This document shows positions 34,494 through 47,654 of a stretch of 64,000 nucleotides of DNA, piece by piece (within the stretch, counting starts at the first letter, position 1; every line of letters begins with the position of its first letter). The position numbers and the translations under genes are program-made. The notes under the pieces were generated by a model. It had not been told where the DNA came from and did not search any database. It worked only from the letters and a program-made list of their open reading frames with translations. Source of the DNA: Narthecium ossifragum (Eukaryota; Streptophyta; Magnoliopsida; Dioscoreales; Nartheciaceae); NCBI GenBank assembly GCA_963920575.1, contig OY986971.1, positions 3,318,340 through 3,382,339 on the forward strand, given 5' to 3'.

Positions 34494-37400
34494 CTACTGC
34501 CTCCTCCCCCTCCCCTTCTTGGATGGCTGTTGCTCCGCCTGCTCTTTACCAGATGCCTCTGAAATTTCCGCTGCATGGATCAGAAGATAGCCAATAGGCA
34601 TTAATAGTAGGTCAGATGGAATAAGCACGAAGAATAACTGAGATAAATGACTTAGCATTGAAGTTATCGGCGAGAATATAGGATCAAATCTGTACCATCA
34701 GGACCACGAGCCATCAGTGCAAAGAAGATATTATTGAGCTTTTCCATCTTTTTCGCATCCTGAGCCTGGTCGGTCTTGAACTTTAGGCACTGGAGAAAAG
34801 CAGAGTTTCATATGGTTCGATGGACCAAGAACATCATTGTTAGTGTGCTTGATCAGAAAGAAAAAGTGCAATTTACTCAAGTCAATGAAGCAGATCCTAT
34901 GCAGTAATCAGCTTGTCAGATTCTACTGGTATTGCAAGGCAAGCCTTCATTTCAATTTGCTACTTGGCATGCAATTATAATTTCAACATTCTTGGTCAGA
35001 AACAAAAAATGAAACAAATACTGTTCATATACCTGTTGCAAGAATGGCCTATTCTACACAAATTGGACACGAATGGGAAAAGAAAATGCTACTTTAAGGG
35101 AAACAATCCGAGGACCTAAAGTGTTGCTCATTTTTTGGTAACTACCAACAAGTGTTAATTGACCTCATTGTAAGAATGCATGGAGAATGCAAATGATTAT
35201 GTATAAGGTCGATGAAGAATCAAGTGCTAATCTAACGATTTACAAGGATCCGCAACCTAAGGACATTTAACATACCAATAAACAGATAAACCATACATTG
35301 TACCCACAGTGACAAGAAAAATGAAAGTTCTCTCTCTGAAAGCATAAATCTAGCTGCTGAAATCTTTCACCCAAGGGAGAAGAAATCTTGCTCCCACCTT
35401 TTACCAAGGGGATAAGCAGGATACAATGAGAGGTAACGAATGAAGCCTAAGCCCATTGAGCTCTGACAAGCAGTCCGATATCACGTGCACAGGGCTTCAG
35501 TTAGCAGTTCTAATTGCTAAAGGTCCTGAGATTCGGGTGGTAGATGTGTTGTCAAGATACACTAGGTTCTTTGTATAACCCCCAACTCAGCACTAGGCTC
35601 ACTTCCCTTCTTGTCTGCCTACAGATATCCATGCAAATATATCTGCGAGCCAACAATCTAGACAGCATATGGCGTGGCATCATATATTGTAATTGAGGAA
35701 CAAGATACGCATGAGCAAATGCATAGTGATCGTCCATATCGTATACTAGTCCTACAATTGTGCTGCCATATTAAAAATACTATGTCATATCTATGTCAAG
35801 AAAGATTTGTAAACTATAATATGCAAGAAAAGAAAAACAGCAGAAAATGATTTGAAATCACGTTGATTTAAGTATCTGGGAAAACAGAGATGGGTAGTTA
35901 ACATTTTGTCGCAACTAAAGAACCTAATATCAGCAAATCCAAGAAACAACTGTAGAAGACAACACACCCAACATTGAATATTCTGTATGGATAAAAATCA
36001 AAGCCTTGTTACATTATCTTGCAACTTACCCTTATATATTTTCCTAACATCATGGCCACCATCATTGACATCTCGAGTGACAGTCCAATCATCCCCTTTC
36101 CTTGTTTCCCCAATCTAAATTCGCAATCCTTCCTAAGTCTATCTCCTTCCCACATCCCCTGCCTTCACATATCCTTATATTGGACTCTCTATGTTAAACA
36201 TAAGCTTCATTCATAAACAAGGTCAACATAAATAATACAACAGATAAGAATAGAGCACATTTTTGTAACATCTACCAACTTTACCATGCTTAAGCACCTC
36301 ATCAACAGCAAAAATCCCTTGACTGACTGCACATCAAAGTAATTCGGCAACAAAGTGCAGACAACTAAGACTAAATTTACAATGACTTATCATATTTTTA
36401 TTCCTTCTTCCCAATCGCAAACACTATCCGATTCTAACCAAGCATATTTTGATAACCCAATAAGGTTCAGAAAGCTTACTTGAAGTTCCTGGTTAATATT
36501 TACTGCTAACAGCACCTAATTCATTGTTCTATCTCTATCGGATGGGCCTTGGCACCTCTATTCTTAATTCCAATATTTTCCACACATGTGATTTCCTGTT
36601 TTGAATTAAAGATACTTTTCCATCCTGATTTAATTTAAAACTGAAGCCAACGTTCTTTATTCCGAGGCTGCAAAAGGTAAAGGAAAAAAAGCCTTCACTG
36701 ATCATCTAATTCTTTCTCCTAGGAAGCCTAATTAAGGATGCTTAGAACAAAATTCAATGTAATTAATTCACCTACCAAGATTCTACTAAGCGAAGTCATC
36801 TATATACAAGTTTTTTTTTATCGGTTGCAAAGCAACTAAACTGAGATGCAGCTATCATGTTTGGGAGAAAAACTATAAGTCCCAACTAGCCAGATGCTTC
36901 CAATTTCTATGGCTTTTAACTCCGTTTTAAAGAACAAGCAGCCATCTTACAACAAAGCTTCAAGATGTAATATCCATGATATTTCCTCATTATACAGCCA
37001 CTAGTTTTACGTGCATTACATAGGAAACATTCTTTTCGCGGAAACGGCATCAGCCAATCAACCAAAAAACATATCTAAGAGATCATCAATTTATTTTGAT
37101 AGGAAAGCTAGATTAGTCTATTCCCGCAGTTACTTTACGCCTCTCTTCTCTTCTGAGCTATTATTGACATCATGTGGCCAAGTTATGTATCTTCAGGAAA
37201 GTCCCAGATTTGCTTGGCCGAATGAATCCATGAATTCCCTTATTACGCTCTTGACCAAGTTTGTTTGGTTCTGGACAAAACAACCCAGCTATGGACGAAA
37301 CATTATCCCATGCTGAAAACTGATCATGGTAAATTTGATCCTCGAGGTTCATTGTTAGAATCAGTTCATTGTCAATCCTCACAATCAGACATAACTTACC

Positions 37401-37957
37401 CAAAAAAAAGAAAACAAGACAACCAAATCAATATGGCAATCCTGATCAATTCTTAAAATACCAAATCATTAAGTCAAATATAGATTAACCAAGTAATAGC
37501 ATTCTATCACATTCAGATTCTCCCTAATGCAACGAAAAAAGACCGTCAAGAAAACTATGAACAACTATCCGCAGCCAAGATAATGCGATCATTGCAAAAA
37601 TACTTCTTAACAAAATCGAGGACAATAAAACTACAATCGATTCGGCCATCCCAAATCTCACAACAACCGATACCCTATAAAGAAGAAAACAAGATCAATC
37701 GGGGTACCTGGCGGTTGTCGGTAACCTTGAGAACCAACTTGCCGTCGCAATGGCGGTACTTCATCACGTATCGACACTTCGCCATCACCACAAAAGATCG
37801 AAATCGAGATGTGAGACTACAGGCGATACGATTCAAGAAACCTATCTATATGAGAGCAATGATAGATTAGAAAAGAGCAGTATACAGATTGGGGATCATC
37901 CCGGAAGAGCTGGACGGATCGCTCGACGAACACATCCCAAGAGGTGATGTAGACCAT
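34494..37957 (-). CDS. SRP9: Signal recognition particle 9 kDa protein
   Basis: Four exons: 37886-37957, 37708-37776, 34696-34789, 34494-34570, giving 103 residues, the same length as Arabidopsis SRP9. Exon 1 reads MVYITSWDVFVERSVQLFRD and DPQS; exon 2 CRYVMKYRHCDGKLVLKVTD and NRQ; exon 3 CLKFKTDQAQDAKKMEKLNN and IFFALMARGPD; exon 4 AEISEASGKEQAEQQPSKKG and RGRRQ. SRP9 pairs with SRP14 on the Alu domain of SRP RNA and mediates elongation arrest. The acceptor of exon 2 (GGCGAAG) has a weak pyrimidine tract; the phase and residue match to the family support it. Intron 2 is 2.9 kb, the other two are about 110-125 bp. Confidence 0.96.
34790..37707 (-). other. Intron 2 of SRP9 (2.9 kb)
   Basis: AT-rich. 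Scattered short open frames on the plus strand match no family, and I see no terminal inverted repeats or poly(A) insertion. It appears to be an ordinary long intron. Confidence 0.7.
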
Positions 37958-38435
37958 CGCAGCCGAGGGATCAATCGGAGAAGAAGCTACACTGGGTCCA
38001 AGGATCCAAACTGACAAACCTAATGAATATTGGTTCAGATTATATCAGATCGGAGTAAAAATCCAGCCCTGAATAGAAAAACAAAAAGGGATTAAAATCG
38101 TAAAAAACCCTAAAAACATACTGGATATCAGTTAAAGAGGAAGAGAATGCCGAGGGAGAGAGAGATCGTCGGGGAAGAGAGTGCCTGAAGAGAACGCCGG
38201 AGTTACGTCGTCGGAGTTGCGCCGGAGAGCGCAGCGGAGTGATAAAGTGGTGGAGGAAGCGATCGCGTCCCGAGGGTGGAATAAGAAGAGAGGGGAAAAA
38301 AACGGATAATTCGCGTTTAGTTAAAGAAAATATTTGCCTTGAAGTCGGAAACGTTTTTCTTAAGACCTTTTGCTCCTCACTCTCGTTAGTTATAGTTTTT
38401 TTATTACTAAAATACCCTTTCAACGTCCCCGTCCT
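37958..38435 (-). other. SRP9 upstream region
   Basis: 5' UTR and promoter side of SRP9 (minus). A minus-strand open frame at 38040-38582 is unrelated to any family I know and overlaps the promoter and the adjoining repeat block. Confidence 0.4.
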
Positions 38436-39000
38436 ATCTTCCCTTCCCAATGGTTCATATTCACGAAAACTCCGGCGTTCCCCCCCCCACCCCGACGACA
38501 TCATGATGGGAAAGGAGGGGAAGGTCGGCATGGAAGGAGGAGGAGATGGAGGGCCGTTGTTAGGGAAAGAGGTCGTCGACATCGGTCACGATCTAGAGCT
38601 CGGCATGGAAGGAGGAGATGGAGGGCTGTTGTCGGTGAAAGAGGTCTTCGGCTGGGTGGTGATGGAGGATCGCGACAGGGGTGTCGGGGAAGGAGGCGAC
38701 GGCCATGATGGCTATCGACGGTGTGAGGTCGCGAGGTCATGATCTGGTTGGGAAGGGGAGATCGGGATCCCGAGCTCAGAGGTCGTGGCGGTGGGAGATC
38801 TGGCTGGGAAGGCGAGGTGGGAGCGACGTCGGGTGGATCAAAAGGGAATGAGGAGCTCAAGGAGGCAGAGATGGTGGGGTCGCCGTTGAGATCCCCGAGC
38901 TCCCCCTTCTCTCATCCCAGTCGCGGGGGTCGCCGGAGATTTTGGGGACGACGAGCACGTAGTAGGAAGTGTTGAGAGAAGAGAGAAAAAATCCGGATAA
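38436..39000. repeat. GC-rich low-complexity block
   Basis: Imperfect repeats of 'ggcatggaaggaggagatgg' and 'gggctgttgtcggtgaaaga'-like phrases (38527 and 38603 onward, about 75 bp apart). Similar composition recurs at 43860-44320. There is no coding domain. Confidence 0.6.
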
Positions 39001-39002
39001 AA

Positions 39003-39480
39003 TAAAAAATGATAAAAAAAAGAATGAAAATGTATTAAAAGCTGGAAATGGTTTAAAAAGGAAAGAAAATGTAAGAAAAAACTCGAAAGTAATTACGAAA
39101 AAAAATCGAAAAATAACTACCAAAAACTTGGAAAGTAACTATAAAAAAATGATAATGAAAGTAACTACCAAAAAAAAAGAAAATGTAAAAAAATTGGAAA
39201 GTAATTACGAAATTTTTTTTGGAAAATAACTACAAAAAAAATATAAAGTAACTACCAAAAAAACTGGAAAGTATCTACAAAAAAAAACTGGAAAGTAACT
39301 ACGAAAAAAACTGGAAAGTAACTACAAAAAATACCAAAATTGTGGTGGGAAGTAACTACCAAAATATTTCAGCCGATGTTTTCACGTATTATTTGTGAAA
39401 AGTAGCTTTGGTGGTTGAAAGTAACTAATGAAAAGTAATTCGTGGAAAGTAACTATCATGATTTTGTGGAAAGTAACTTG
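39003..39480. repeat. Minisatellite with TGGAAAGTAACTAC motif
   Basis: More than ten imperfect units of about 20-24 bp, ctggaaagtaactacaaaaa, from about 39078 onward, fading into spaced copies of tggaaagtaact to 39480. Confidence 0.9.
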
Positions 39481-39810
39481 AGTTGTTGATGATGAAATCG
39501 TGAAAAACAACTTGAGTTGAAATGCCTTGGATGATGTCGCCGGCTTGACTATGACACACTACCAAGAGTTGACGGGGTCCGGGGCAGCGCCCCGGCGGGG
39601 ATCGACCTGTTTAAGCGGATCCAAAGTAACTAATGAAACTAATGAAAAGTAACCAGAGTCTCAATGATGAAATCGTGGAAATTTTGTGACTTACTTTCCA
39701 AATTAAACTAATGAAAATTAACTTGAGTTACTTTCCATAGTTATTACATACTATCCACATTTATTGCAAGTTACTTTCCATATTGTAGATGTTAGTACTA
39801 TGGAAAGTAA
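39460..39810. repeat. GTTACTTTCCA-rich block, copy 1
   Basis: Carries 'gatgatgaaatcgtg' and 'cttgagttactttccatagt' phrases in direct and inverted orientation. The same run of phrases recurs at 43500-43700. A GC-rich palindrome (ccggggcagcgccccgg, 39580-39596) is embedded. Confidence 0.8.
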
Positions 39811-40059
39811 CTGTTCGCGAATAAAACGTCGATCTCGTTGGGATGAGATCTCTATTTTATTTCCGAGCAAATCAATTTTTAATTTCATATCAGGAAATTG
39901 TAGGCACCACACCCCTGGATCTGCCGATCGCCAAGTCGACAGATCCATCATTTACATCCCCATAGGGAACACCTCCGATTCTAGATCCAAATAAATATTT
40001 TTATAATAAAGAAGAAACAAAGAAAATAAATAACGTGATATATGTTAAACCGCCACCTT

Positions 40060-41160
40060 CAAAGCCATGCATGCCATTTTTGCCGTCGGGGTGTTTGGGA
40101 ACGCCTTTCAGCAAGCTTCGACCTCTGTTGTCGTGGGAGGAACAGCAACTGGGTTTAATGAAATCGGCTTGGAGAAGAGAAGCTTAGAACCGGCTAATCA
40201 CAGGGGAACGCTAGTTGGGACCAAGGAGGTGCGGCGAACGGTTGGAGCTTCAGTCGCTGAAACGATGATGGTGGCTGTCCCTCTTCAGAATGGGTTGATG
40301 TTCTTGCGCCACGAGATCACCAGGGAGACCAAGAAGCACCGGCTGGAACAGAGAACAAAAAAAACAGGGGAGTGGAGCTTGTCTTCAAAGCCGCCGGGAG
40401 AGAAAGAGAGCCTTCTCCGTCGCTGGCGAGGAACTAAGCTAGAGCAACCTTGCTGGAGGTCCAAGCCGCAGGTGACGAGCAAGAGAGCGAAGGTTGAGCT
40501 GTAGGATCGACGAGCCTTCTACAGCGTCTACCCAGAGACGCGAGTGTCTCAATGGGTTCCGGCTGTGTGGGCTGGATCTACGCCGTCCGGTGGTGCGCAA
40601 CGTCGGAACCTCACCAGAACCTATTCGTCTTCAACCCCCTTCTCCAGTTTCTTCTTCAGCTTCTTCTTCGATTTCTTCAACCAACTTCTTCTTCAGCCAA
40701 GCTTCAATGTCTTCAGCCTCTTTTACTAGCCTACAGCCCGTTCTTCAACCCAGCTTCGACCAGCTCTTTTCTTCAACCGCCTTCAGACCATTCAGAACCT
40801 CTTCGATCCGGCTCAGACCAGCCTTCCAGCGTTCTCAGACCATTCAGAACCTCTTCGATCCGGCTCAGACCAGCCTTCCAGCGTTCTTCCACCCAGCTTA
40901 GACCAAGGTTCAACGCCTTCAGCCAAGACCAGCCTTCAGCCTCTTTAACCCAGCTCCGACCAGCCCTTTCTTCAACCCATGCCTCCTCTATTTATAAGCA
41001 CGAGAGGCCTGTCTCTTTGTATGGAATGGGATCATGAATCCCTTGATCAAAGGGTGCTGACTGCGTTAAGATGCTGATCACTGTCCCTAATCAAAGGGAT
41101 GTTGATTGCCTTGATGCTAATCCCCTTTGTATAAGGATAGATACCGTGCAGCCCAGCTGT
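40060..41160. other. Retroelement-like GC-moderate stretch, no recognised gene
   Basis: Open frames of 135-161 codons (40067-40504 and 40552-41037, plus strand) are Ser/Thr/Phe- or Arg-rich and match no domain I know. Codon pattern and the internal 52-bp duplication argue against a conserved protein. It ends in a 'tttataagcacgag' leader-like sequence, so it may be part of an LTR. Confidence 0.35.
40784..40887. repeat. Perfect 52-bp tandem duplication
   Basis: cagaccattcagaacctctt begins at 40784 and again at 40836; the 52-bp units appear identical. Confidence 0.92.
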
Positions 41161-41164
41161 GTTT

Positions 41165-41220
41165 TGCCATTGATTTTATTATTTATTTATTTATTTATTT
41201 ATTCATTTATTATTTTTTAT
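41165..41220. repeat. (TTTA)n microsatellite
   Basis: A run of tatttatttatttatttatt, with slight variation at its end. Confidence 0.9.
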
Positions 41221-41299
41221 ATGGTATGGGATGAGTGAGGCTGGTTTATATATATTTTTCGTATATATATGGTATGGACGTGTATAAGGACGACCAAAC

Positions 41300-42395
41300 C
41301 TGCAGCCCATTGATACGACTTGAAAAGTGTCGTGGCTTAACAAGTCTAACCAAAATTACAATATATTCCGGTGCTCTACTTTAACTACTAAGAACTAGTA
41401 GATAGTGGAGAGTCCGAGTCGAGTCCACAGGGATTTAAGGGATTTAAATCAAATACTTAGCAAATCTCCTACTAATAAGTTGAGAAAAGATTGCAAGTTG
41501 AAATTAAGCTAAACTTATACTAAAGGATTGAAGAATATGAGAGAAAGGACCATAGGATTCTTAATCAGTAACTAAGGATATACCAGGTTTTCCAAAGATC
41601 AGGGTATGCAAACACGATAACTGGCTCCCTAAAAGTTGATAAAGGAATGGCTAGTTCTCATTATCACTCGACAAGTTCTGTTTAGGATTCCTTGTCGGCA
41701 AGAACAATTAACGAAATATCAGTGACCGAATGATTAGTTACGTTCACTGCTAATGAACCCTCTTACTCATATGAGTTCATCGCAAGCAATGCCATAGATA
41801 TGGATTTAGGTGTAATATCGAGATGACTTCGCATCTCGATGACCAAAACTACAACGATAAGATGCATGAAGGATTAGGGATGGAATGTAGTGGGACTAGC
41901 ACTATACAATCCCTAATCACGAACAAGATTCCATCCGAGATATCATGGGATTAGCATGATCCTTTTATTTGGATGAATCCAATCCACGCCCTAATATACA
42001 CAAGCTCTAGAATCAAGTGCAAGCAAGAACGATCCAAACATCCAGCAAGAAATCAACACCAAGATATAGGACAATATAATCAATCCATAAAACCAAATAA
42101 TCGTGTATACAAACCCTAGATCTAAGAAATCCCTAGTAAAAACCCTAGTTACATCATAAGAATCCCATGGCTAGGGTTTTAGCTACTCATCTTCAGGGGA
42201 TAATCCATCGGTAGAAGTTGATGATCTCCTCCCGCCATGGATCTCCTCCAAAGAATCGTCGAGGAAAAGATGTAGAAAAGATAGGTAAACTCTCTCCAAA
42301 AACGTCTGAAAAAAACCCCCAAAAATCCCTAAACAATGACTACTTATAGTCCAAGAAACAACCTCCCACGGATTAGATCAGAGCCGTCGATCTTT
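41300..42395. other. Probable retrotransposon non-coding region
   Basis: Contains 'gagtcgagtccacagggatt' (41414-41433), a phrase common in the non-coding part of plant Tat/Athila-type gypsy elements. No gene, no complete LTR. Confidence 0.35.
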
Positions 42396-42399
42396 GCTT

Positions 42400-42710
42400 C
42401 TGGCCGCGTCCGATCGATCCAACTCTTGGAGTTCGATCGATCCTACTCCTTAACTCCCTTCATATTGTGCAACGCCCGAGCTGGATCGATCCAACTCTTT
42501 AAGTTCGATCGATCCTACACCTTTACTTGTTGGTATTCCCGTGCTGGATCGATCCGTCTGTCGAGTCCGACCGATCGAACCATCGTTGTTGCGCTACATC
42601 CCGCGCTGGATCGATCCAGCTCCTGAAGTTCGATCAATCCTGCGCTTGTTCATTTCCCCTCGTTGGTTGAGTTGGATCGATCGAACCTATTGAGACCGAT
42701 CGATCTAACT
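42400..42710. repeat. About 65-75-bp tandem repeat rich in GGATCGATCC
   Basis: Five units of the pattern (g)ctggatcgatccaactc... ttcgatcgatcctac. The self-complementary GATCGATC core occurs at about 42410, 42433, 42484, 42508, 42547, 42608, 42675 and 42697. The same palindrome recurs in the solo LTR at 24.4-24.55 kb. Confidence 0.85.
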
Positions 42711-43499
42711 TGTCAGAATCGCCAAAATACCATTCTTTTAGCTCCAAATATGATCTAACTCGTAGCAGGACCTGTTATACCTGAAATGGAATAAAAGTAG
42801 TCAATCCAGCATTGCTCGGGGCCCAACAAAGCCAAATTACAAGGGTGTTTTGTGCACTTTTCAAGTCTTATCACCCATGGAGCTTTGCTGATTTTTTGTT
42901 TTGGCAGATTTTTCTTTTGAAGTTCGAAAATGATGTTCGAATTTCAAATTTACCATGATTTGAACATTTTTCTCATGTCCATTACTGTTTGAATATTTAT
43001 CCAAATTTAATAAACCGTCTGTGAATATTTACTCCCGTACAGAATATTTATCTAAATTCTGAATATTTACCATGATTTTACCAAAACATCCTCAGTGGTC
43101 ATATATGTCAGACCGAGATATTTTGAGGGTGGAATGGTTAATTTTCAGACAATTATACCCTGAGGGTGTGAATTGCCCAAAATACCCCTGGGGGCTAGAG
43201 GTTTCAGTAAAATTACTAGAATACCCCTGCGTCCATATGGCTTATTTAGGGTGCTGTCAAAGCCTTGCAAGGTTATTGTAGAATGTAATGGGAAGTCCAG
43301 GCCTGTATTTTGGCCCAAATTCCCAATACGGCCTTGGGCGGGTGAATTTACCCAAACGTCACTGGATGCCCTCGAAATTAGGACAAGCATTTATCGGACA
43401 TTTCAAATATGTTTTAAGCTTGCTTGAGTCTATATGATGTTATTTTGACTCAAACAAACAGTGACCTTTTGGCCTAGCCAAAATTGATGTCAACAGTAA
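42711..43499. other. Intergenic / retroelement-like, no gene seen
   Basis: Several 'aatacccctg' phrases (43181, 43222) suggest TIR- or LTR-derived DNA, but no ends can be paired. Confidence 0.35.
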
Positions 43500-43700
43500 C
43501 TTACCACGAGTGGAAAGTAACTTGAGTTATCGATGATGAAATCGTGAAAAGTAACTTGCCAGATTAAACTAATGGAAAGAAACTTGAGTTACTTTCCACA
43601 ATTATTATATTATTATCCACAATTATTACAAGTTACTTTCCATAAAGCAAATGAAAAACAACTTGCGTTCTCGATGATGAAATCGTGGAGTTACTTATTA
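43500..43700. repeat. GTTACTTTCCA-rich block, copy 2
   Basis: Same order and orientation of phrases as 39460-39810: gtggaaagtaacttgagtt, gatgatgaaatcgtg, cttgagttactttccac, ttacaagttactttccat. Confidence 0.8.
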
Positions 43701-45183
43701 TTTTCCTATTTGTTTCCCTTATTTCCTCTATTCTACTTGTTACTTTCCTATTTTTTCCCATTATTTCCTCTATTTTACACAATTTTTCTCCTTTTTCAAA
43801 TATTTTTCTGATTTTCCTTCATTTCCTCTCTCATTCTAAGAGAATGATGATATGATGACTGACGACTCGTCGGAGGTTGATCGCCGGCGAGGAGGGCTCG
43901 TTAGAGGTCGGGATCGACGGAGGAGAGGTCGTGGGGTCGTTTGGAGTCGATCCACTGGAGTGGATTGAGCCGTTGGTCGATGGATCCGACAGATTTAGGA
44001 GGGGCGGAGTGATCGCAGGAGCTCATGGGTGCTCTGCTAGTCGGGGACGACGACCTCGAGCAGGGGAACGACGATAGGCAGCGGATCTCGCCTGACGACA
44101 TCGTGATGGACGGCGAGCTCGGATCGACGTTCAACAAGACCTCCAGCTCCATCGGATCGGGGCGACGGAGGGCATCGTGGTGGATGGTGATGGGAACGTC
44201 AACGGGATCGCGACGGACGGTGATGGACATCAGGATAGCGATGGACGACAACGAATGGCATCGTGACGGACGGCGATGGGAACGACAACGGGATCGCAAC
44301 GGATGGAGGGATCGATGACGAGGATAGGGATGAGGGGCGGGGGGTTTAGGGGGGTTTTAGGTTATATATAGATAGAATATAGGGGTAATTTAGTCTTTTG
44401 TCCTAGTATAGGTTGTAAACGACTGAAGGTCTTTTATAGGAGACCTATTATCGTACCATAATTTTTTTAAGACCTATTGGCAAATCCCTCCCCTCAAACA
44501 AGGATCACGTGGTTTTTACTATCCTCAACTTTTAGTAATACACAATCAACTATCCTATATTTTAAAAAGATACGTTTTGATACCCTAACGTTTTGAAAAG
44601 ATTCACAATGATGCCAAATATGCTACCCTATGTTATAAAAGGTACTTTTTGGTATTCTAATGTTTTGAAAATGTAGTCAATTATGCCAAAACTCTAACGT
44701 TGTTATATGTACTAACGACAAATCTTATTTCACTAATTTTGACTTTTATTGACGAATACATTAATAACACGTGACAGGAGAGAGAACATGAGAACGAGAG
44801 GGGGGGGTAGAGAGAGAATCAAGGAGAGAACCTAATTCATCGAGAGCTCGATGACGCTTTTTGCATAGCTGGCGATGACGGTGGCGGGAGGAAGATAGCT
44901 GCATGGACGAGATGACGAGAGCTCGACAATGATAACGACGATGCCGAGAGAGAGAGAGAGTGGCAACCCTTTTTTTCCACGTGCCGCCATCACCGCCACA
45001 GTCGCCACTTTCCCCGCGCGGCACCAATGGACTTGAAAGACCGTAGCTTAGAGCACCGTCCCCGTGACGATCATGACGAGGTTGGGAGCCCGGTGATCAC
45101 AACCCCCCATCATAGCTAATTTGGCTACTAATTAGACACTTTCATATGACTTGGCCATTTGTTGGCTCGGATTGATAAGCAAA
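43701..45183. other. GC-rich block then AT-rich repeats, no gene
   Basis: 43860-44320 is GC-rich with open frames lacking any domain (similar in style to 38436-39000). 44500-44700 has two imperfect copies of 'gataccctaacgttttgaaaa'-type sequence, a style seen in Mutator-like ends. Confidence 0.4.
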
Positions 45184-45288
45184 GCATCATCTACCAGCAA
45201 CTTTGTAACATTGAAAAGGTATCATCTACCAACAACTTTATAACATTGAAAAAGCATCATCTACCAACAACTTTATAACATTGAAAAA
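45184..45288. repeat. 35-bp tandem repeat, three copies
   Basis: The unit gcatcatctaccaacaactt + tataacattgaaaaa begins at 45184, 45219 and 45254. Confidence 0.95.
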
Positions 45289-47654
45289 CTAAATATAATG
45301 AGTTGCAAAAAATGTTCACACTGCTAACATATGTACCTGGCAATCAAAATAGAAGCACTTGTCAGTATTTATGATACAACGAAGAGAAGCACACTGCTAA
45401 GCACAAGTGTAATCATACAACGAAGAGAATCACTATGGAAGGTGATTACACAAGGTTAGGCACCAACTGTTACATCAAAAAAATAACAATCCATGCTTTG
45501 CAAGCATTATTGTCAATATTCCTCCAAGCTTTTGAGTACTTGGTGACCTTACAATCAACTCCAAGCAACTCTTGAATCTCTTACAAAGTTATTGTTCACA
45601 CTCAAATAAGGTTTACAAATGTTTAGCTCTCAAGTAGTAATGAAAATTAAACTTGTTCAAATGTTCATAAATAATAGCAATCGATGCTTTACAAGTTTAC
45701 AACTCAAAACTACTTATATTAGACCTTCAACCCGTCCAAAAATAGCCTTCAATAGCTCCATATAATTTCCCAACGACTCTGTTTTTTACTCTGTGTATGC
45801 TGATCGCACGGTACATGCATTAGTTGTTGCATGGGTAAACCAAACGCATGAGCGATCTCTAAAGGTGAATCACGCGCGCGATTCATCCTGATTCACCTCA
45901 ACCAAACAACCCCTAAATGAATCGAACGAGCACCTGTCAAGCTCAAGCTGGCATCGAGCAAACTATGATCAATCTTAAATATGGAGTGAGCTTAAATATG
46001 GAGTGATTTTTCAGTTTTAAGTCAACTAAAGTGACATGCCTTGCTTCTCATTCATTGCCGAACCCAAAAACGCTGTAGATGAAGTAGAAGTTCTCAAAGG
46101 GTCTATTGAGTGTTTCTGTGTTTGGTATCTCTATTTAAGAAATTGCATCGGCGCCTTACACACCATCATTTTACTAGTGAGAAATGTCAAATGTAGCCCA
46201 TGCTACATCTCGTGATAAAACCAGCCAGACGATGTAGCGCCAGCATGGCCGCTGCATCATTTATCAACGTCATGTGCCAAAACAATCCCACAATCAAACG
46301 TGTGATCTTGATCCGACCTCGACTTGACTCGACCCAGCACACGGAACGGCGGGATTCGTGCTTGCCTTTGACCCCACCCAACCTCAAAAATTTTGGAATC
46401 GATTTGGCCTGAACTCGGCCCATGGAAATGCCTTTTTGGCTCAAAATGTTGACTTGATTTTAATTCGATATATTAGGACATGTTTTGAACCAAATCGTCC
46501 TACAAACTTATACACGTCACATGTCAACCGAGCTGAGCTAACCATATCAATCCTGTCACGTTACAAGACACTCCAAGCATGCGATACCGGCAACTGTGGC
46601 CTTCCACAACAACACTATTCTGAACTCAAACATAAAGCCATGAACCCACATTAACAAATCAAAGTAAGCCCACCACCAAGCCAAAATCTTCTTCTATTAA
46701 ATCTCTCTGTGGTCTGCTCTGAGCCAAACAGGGCCCTAATTGGGTCCCCAAACTGCTGACACTATGGAAAACAACAAAAGGGTGGATAACTAGAGCTCTG
46801 AACCCATCACCTTAACAAATCAAGTAGGTCCACCACCATGCCAAAATCTTTTTGCAACCTTCTAACACACCAATCAGGTCTAGTCTGACCCACCCAAACA
46901 TGAGACGGACCGGAGGATTACCTTACCTTTGCCTGCAAGCGACGGAGCCCAATAGACTATTCTAATCTTACTTTATTACCCATCTTGGATACCTTCCGAC
47001 GACAGCCTTTCATAAAACTCTCGCGCCTCTTCTGGGCTCTTCCGCGACGACTTACCTAGGAGCCGTGGGCCCCACATTGGTTAGGATCTTGGATTGGACG
47101 GCCCGGATGGGCCGGCGGGGTCGGTGGAGCCCTTTCCGCGTTTCGCTTCTTTTCCGGGAGCCGAGAAAGGAACTCCCCATGCCGCTCCACCATTAGCGCA
47201 TGCATGCGCATGCGGATGCGGATGCTTGTTCGTTAACCCGATGATCAGCACTTATTGAACCAGGGGTTTATATTACGGATTTTTTTGTTGGATTAATATA
47301 TACCCTTGAAAAATACCTCAGTGTTTGGAAAAAGCCATAATTCCCTAGAAAGTGCCTACAATCTCATTTTTATGGATATATGTTCTTGGACTATTTCTTT
47401 TTGACTTGAATACGATAGTTCAATATGATTAGAATATCGATTAGTTTTATAAGAACATATAGGCAAAGTTATTGCGACACGAACATGACGACTTAGCTTT
47501 ATAAATATCTATAAGACACATTTAGTTTTATATACAAGTATAGCACGTAACACCATAAATTAAATCACATTTTATGGCCACCTGAGTCATCATATGTGTA
47601 TTTATGCAGTTATATCATTTTCGAGGGTCATCTAAGCAAATTTTTTGCTTTCTA
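45289..47654. other. Intergenic, no gene seen
   Basis: Short open frames near 46190-46650 match no known family. Two similar phrases, 'acccacattaacaaatcaaagtaa' (in two parts, 46645) and 'aacaaatcaagtaggtccacca' (46814), indicate a local duplication of about 170 bp. Confidence 0.45.

Noticed and set aside
39580..39596. ccggggcagcgccccgg palindrome as a terminator or regulatory hairpin
   Set aside because: Such GC-rich phrases are common in plant repeats; no gene nearby uses it.
40067..41037. Candidate genes of 135-161 codons
   Set aside because: No domain, a perfect internal 52-bp duplication shifts the composition, and context is retroelement-like.
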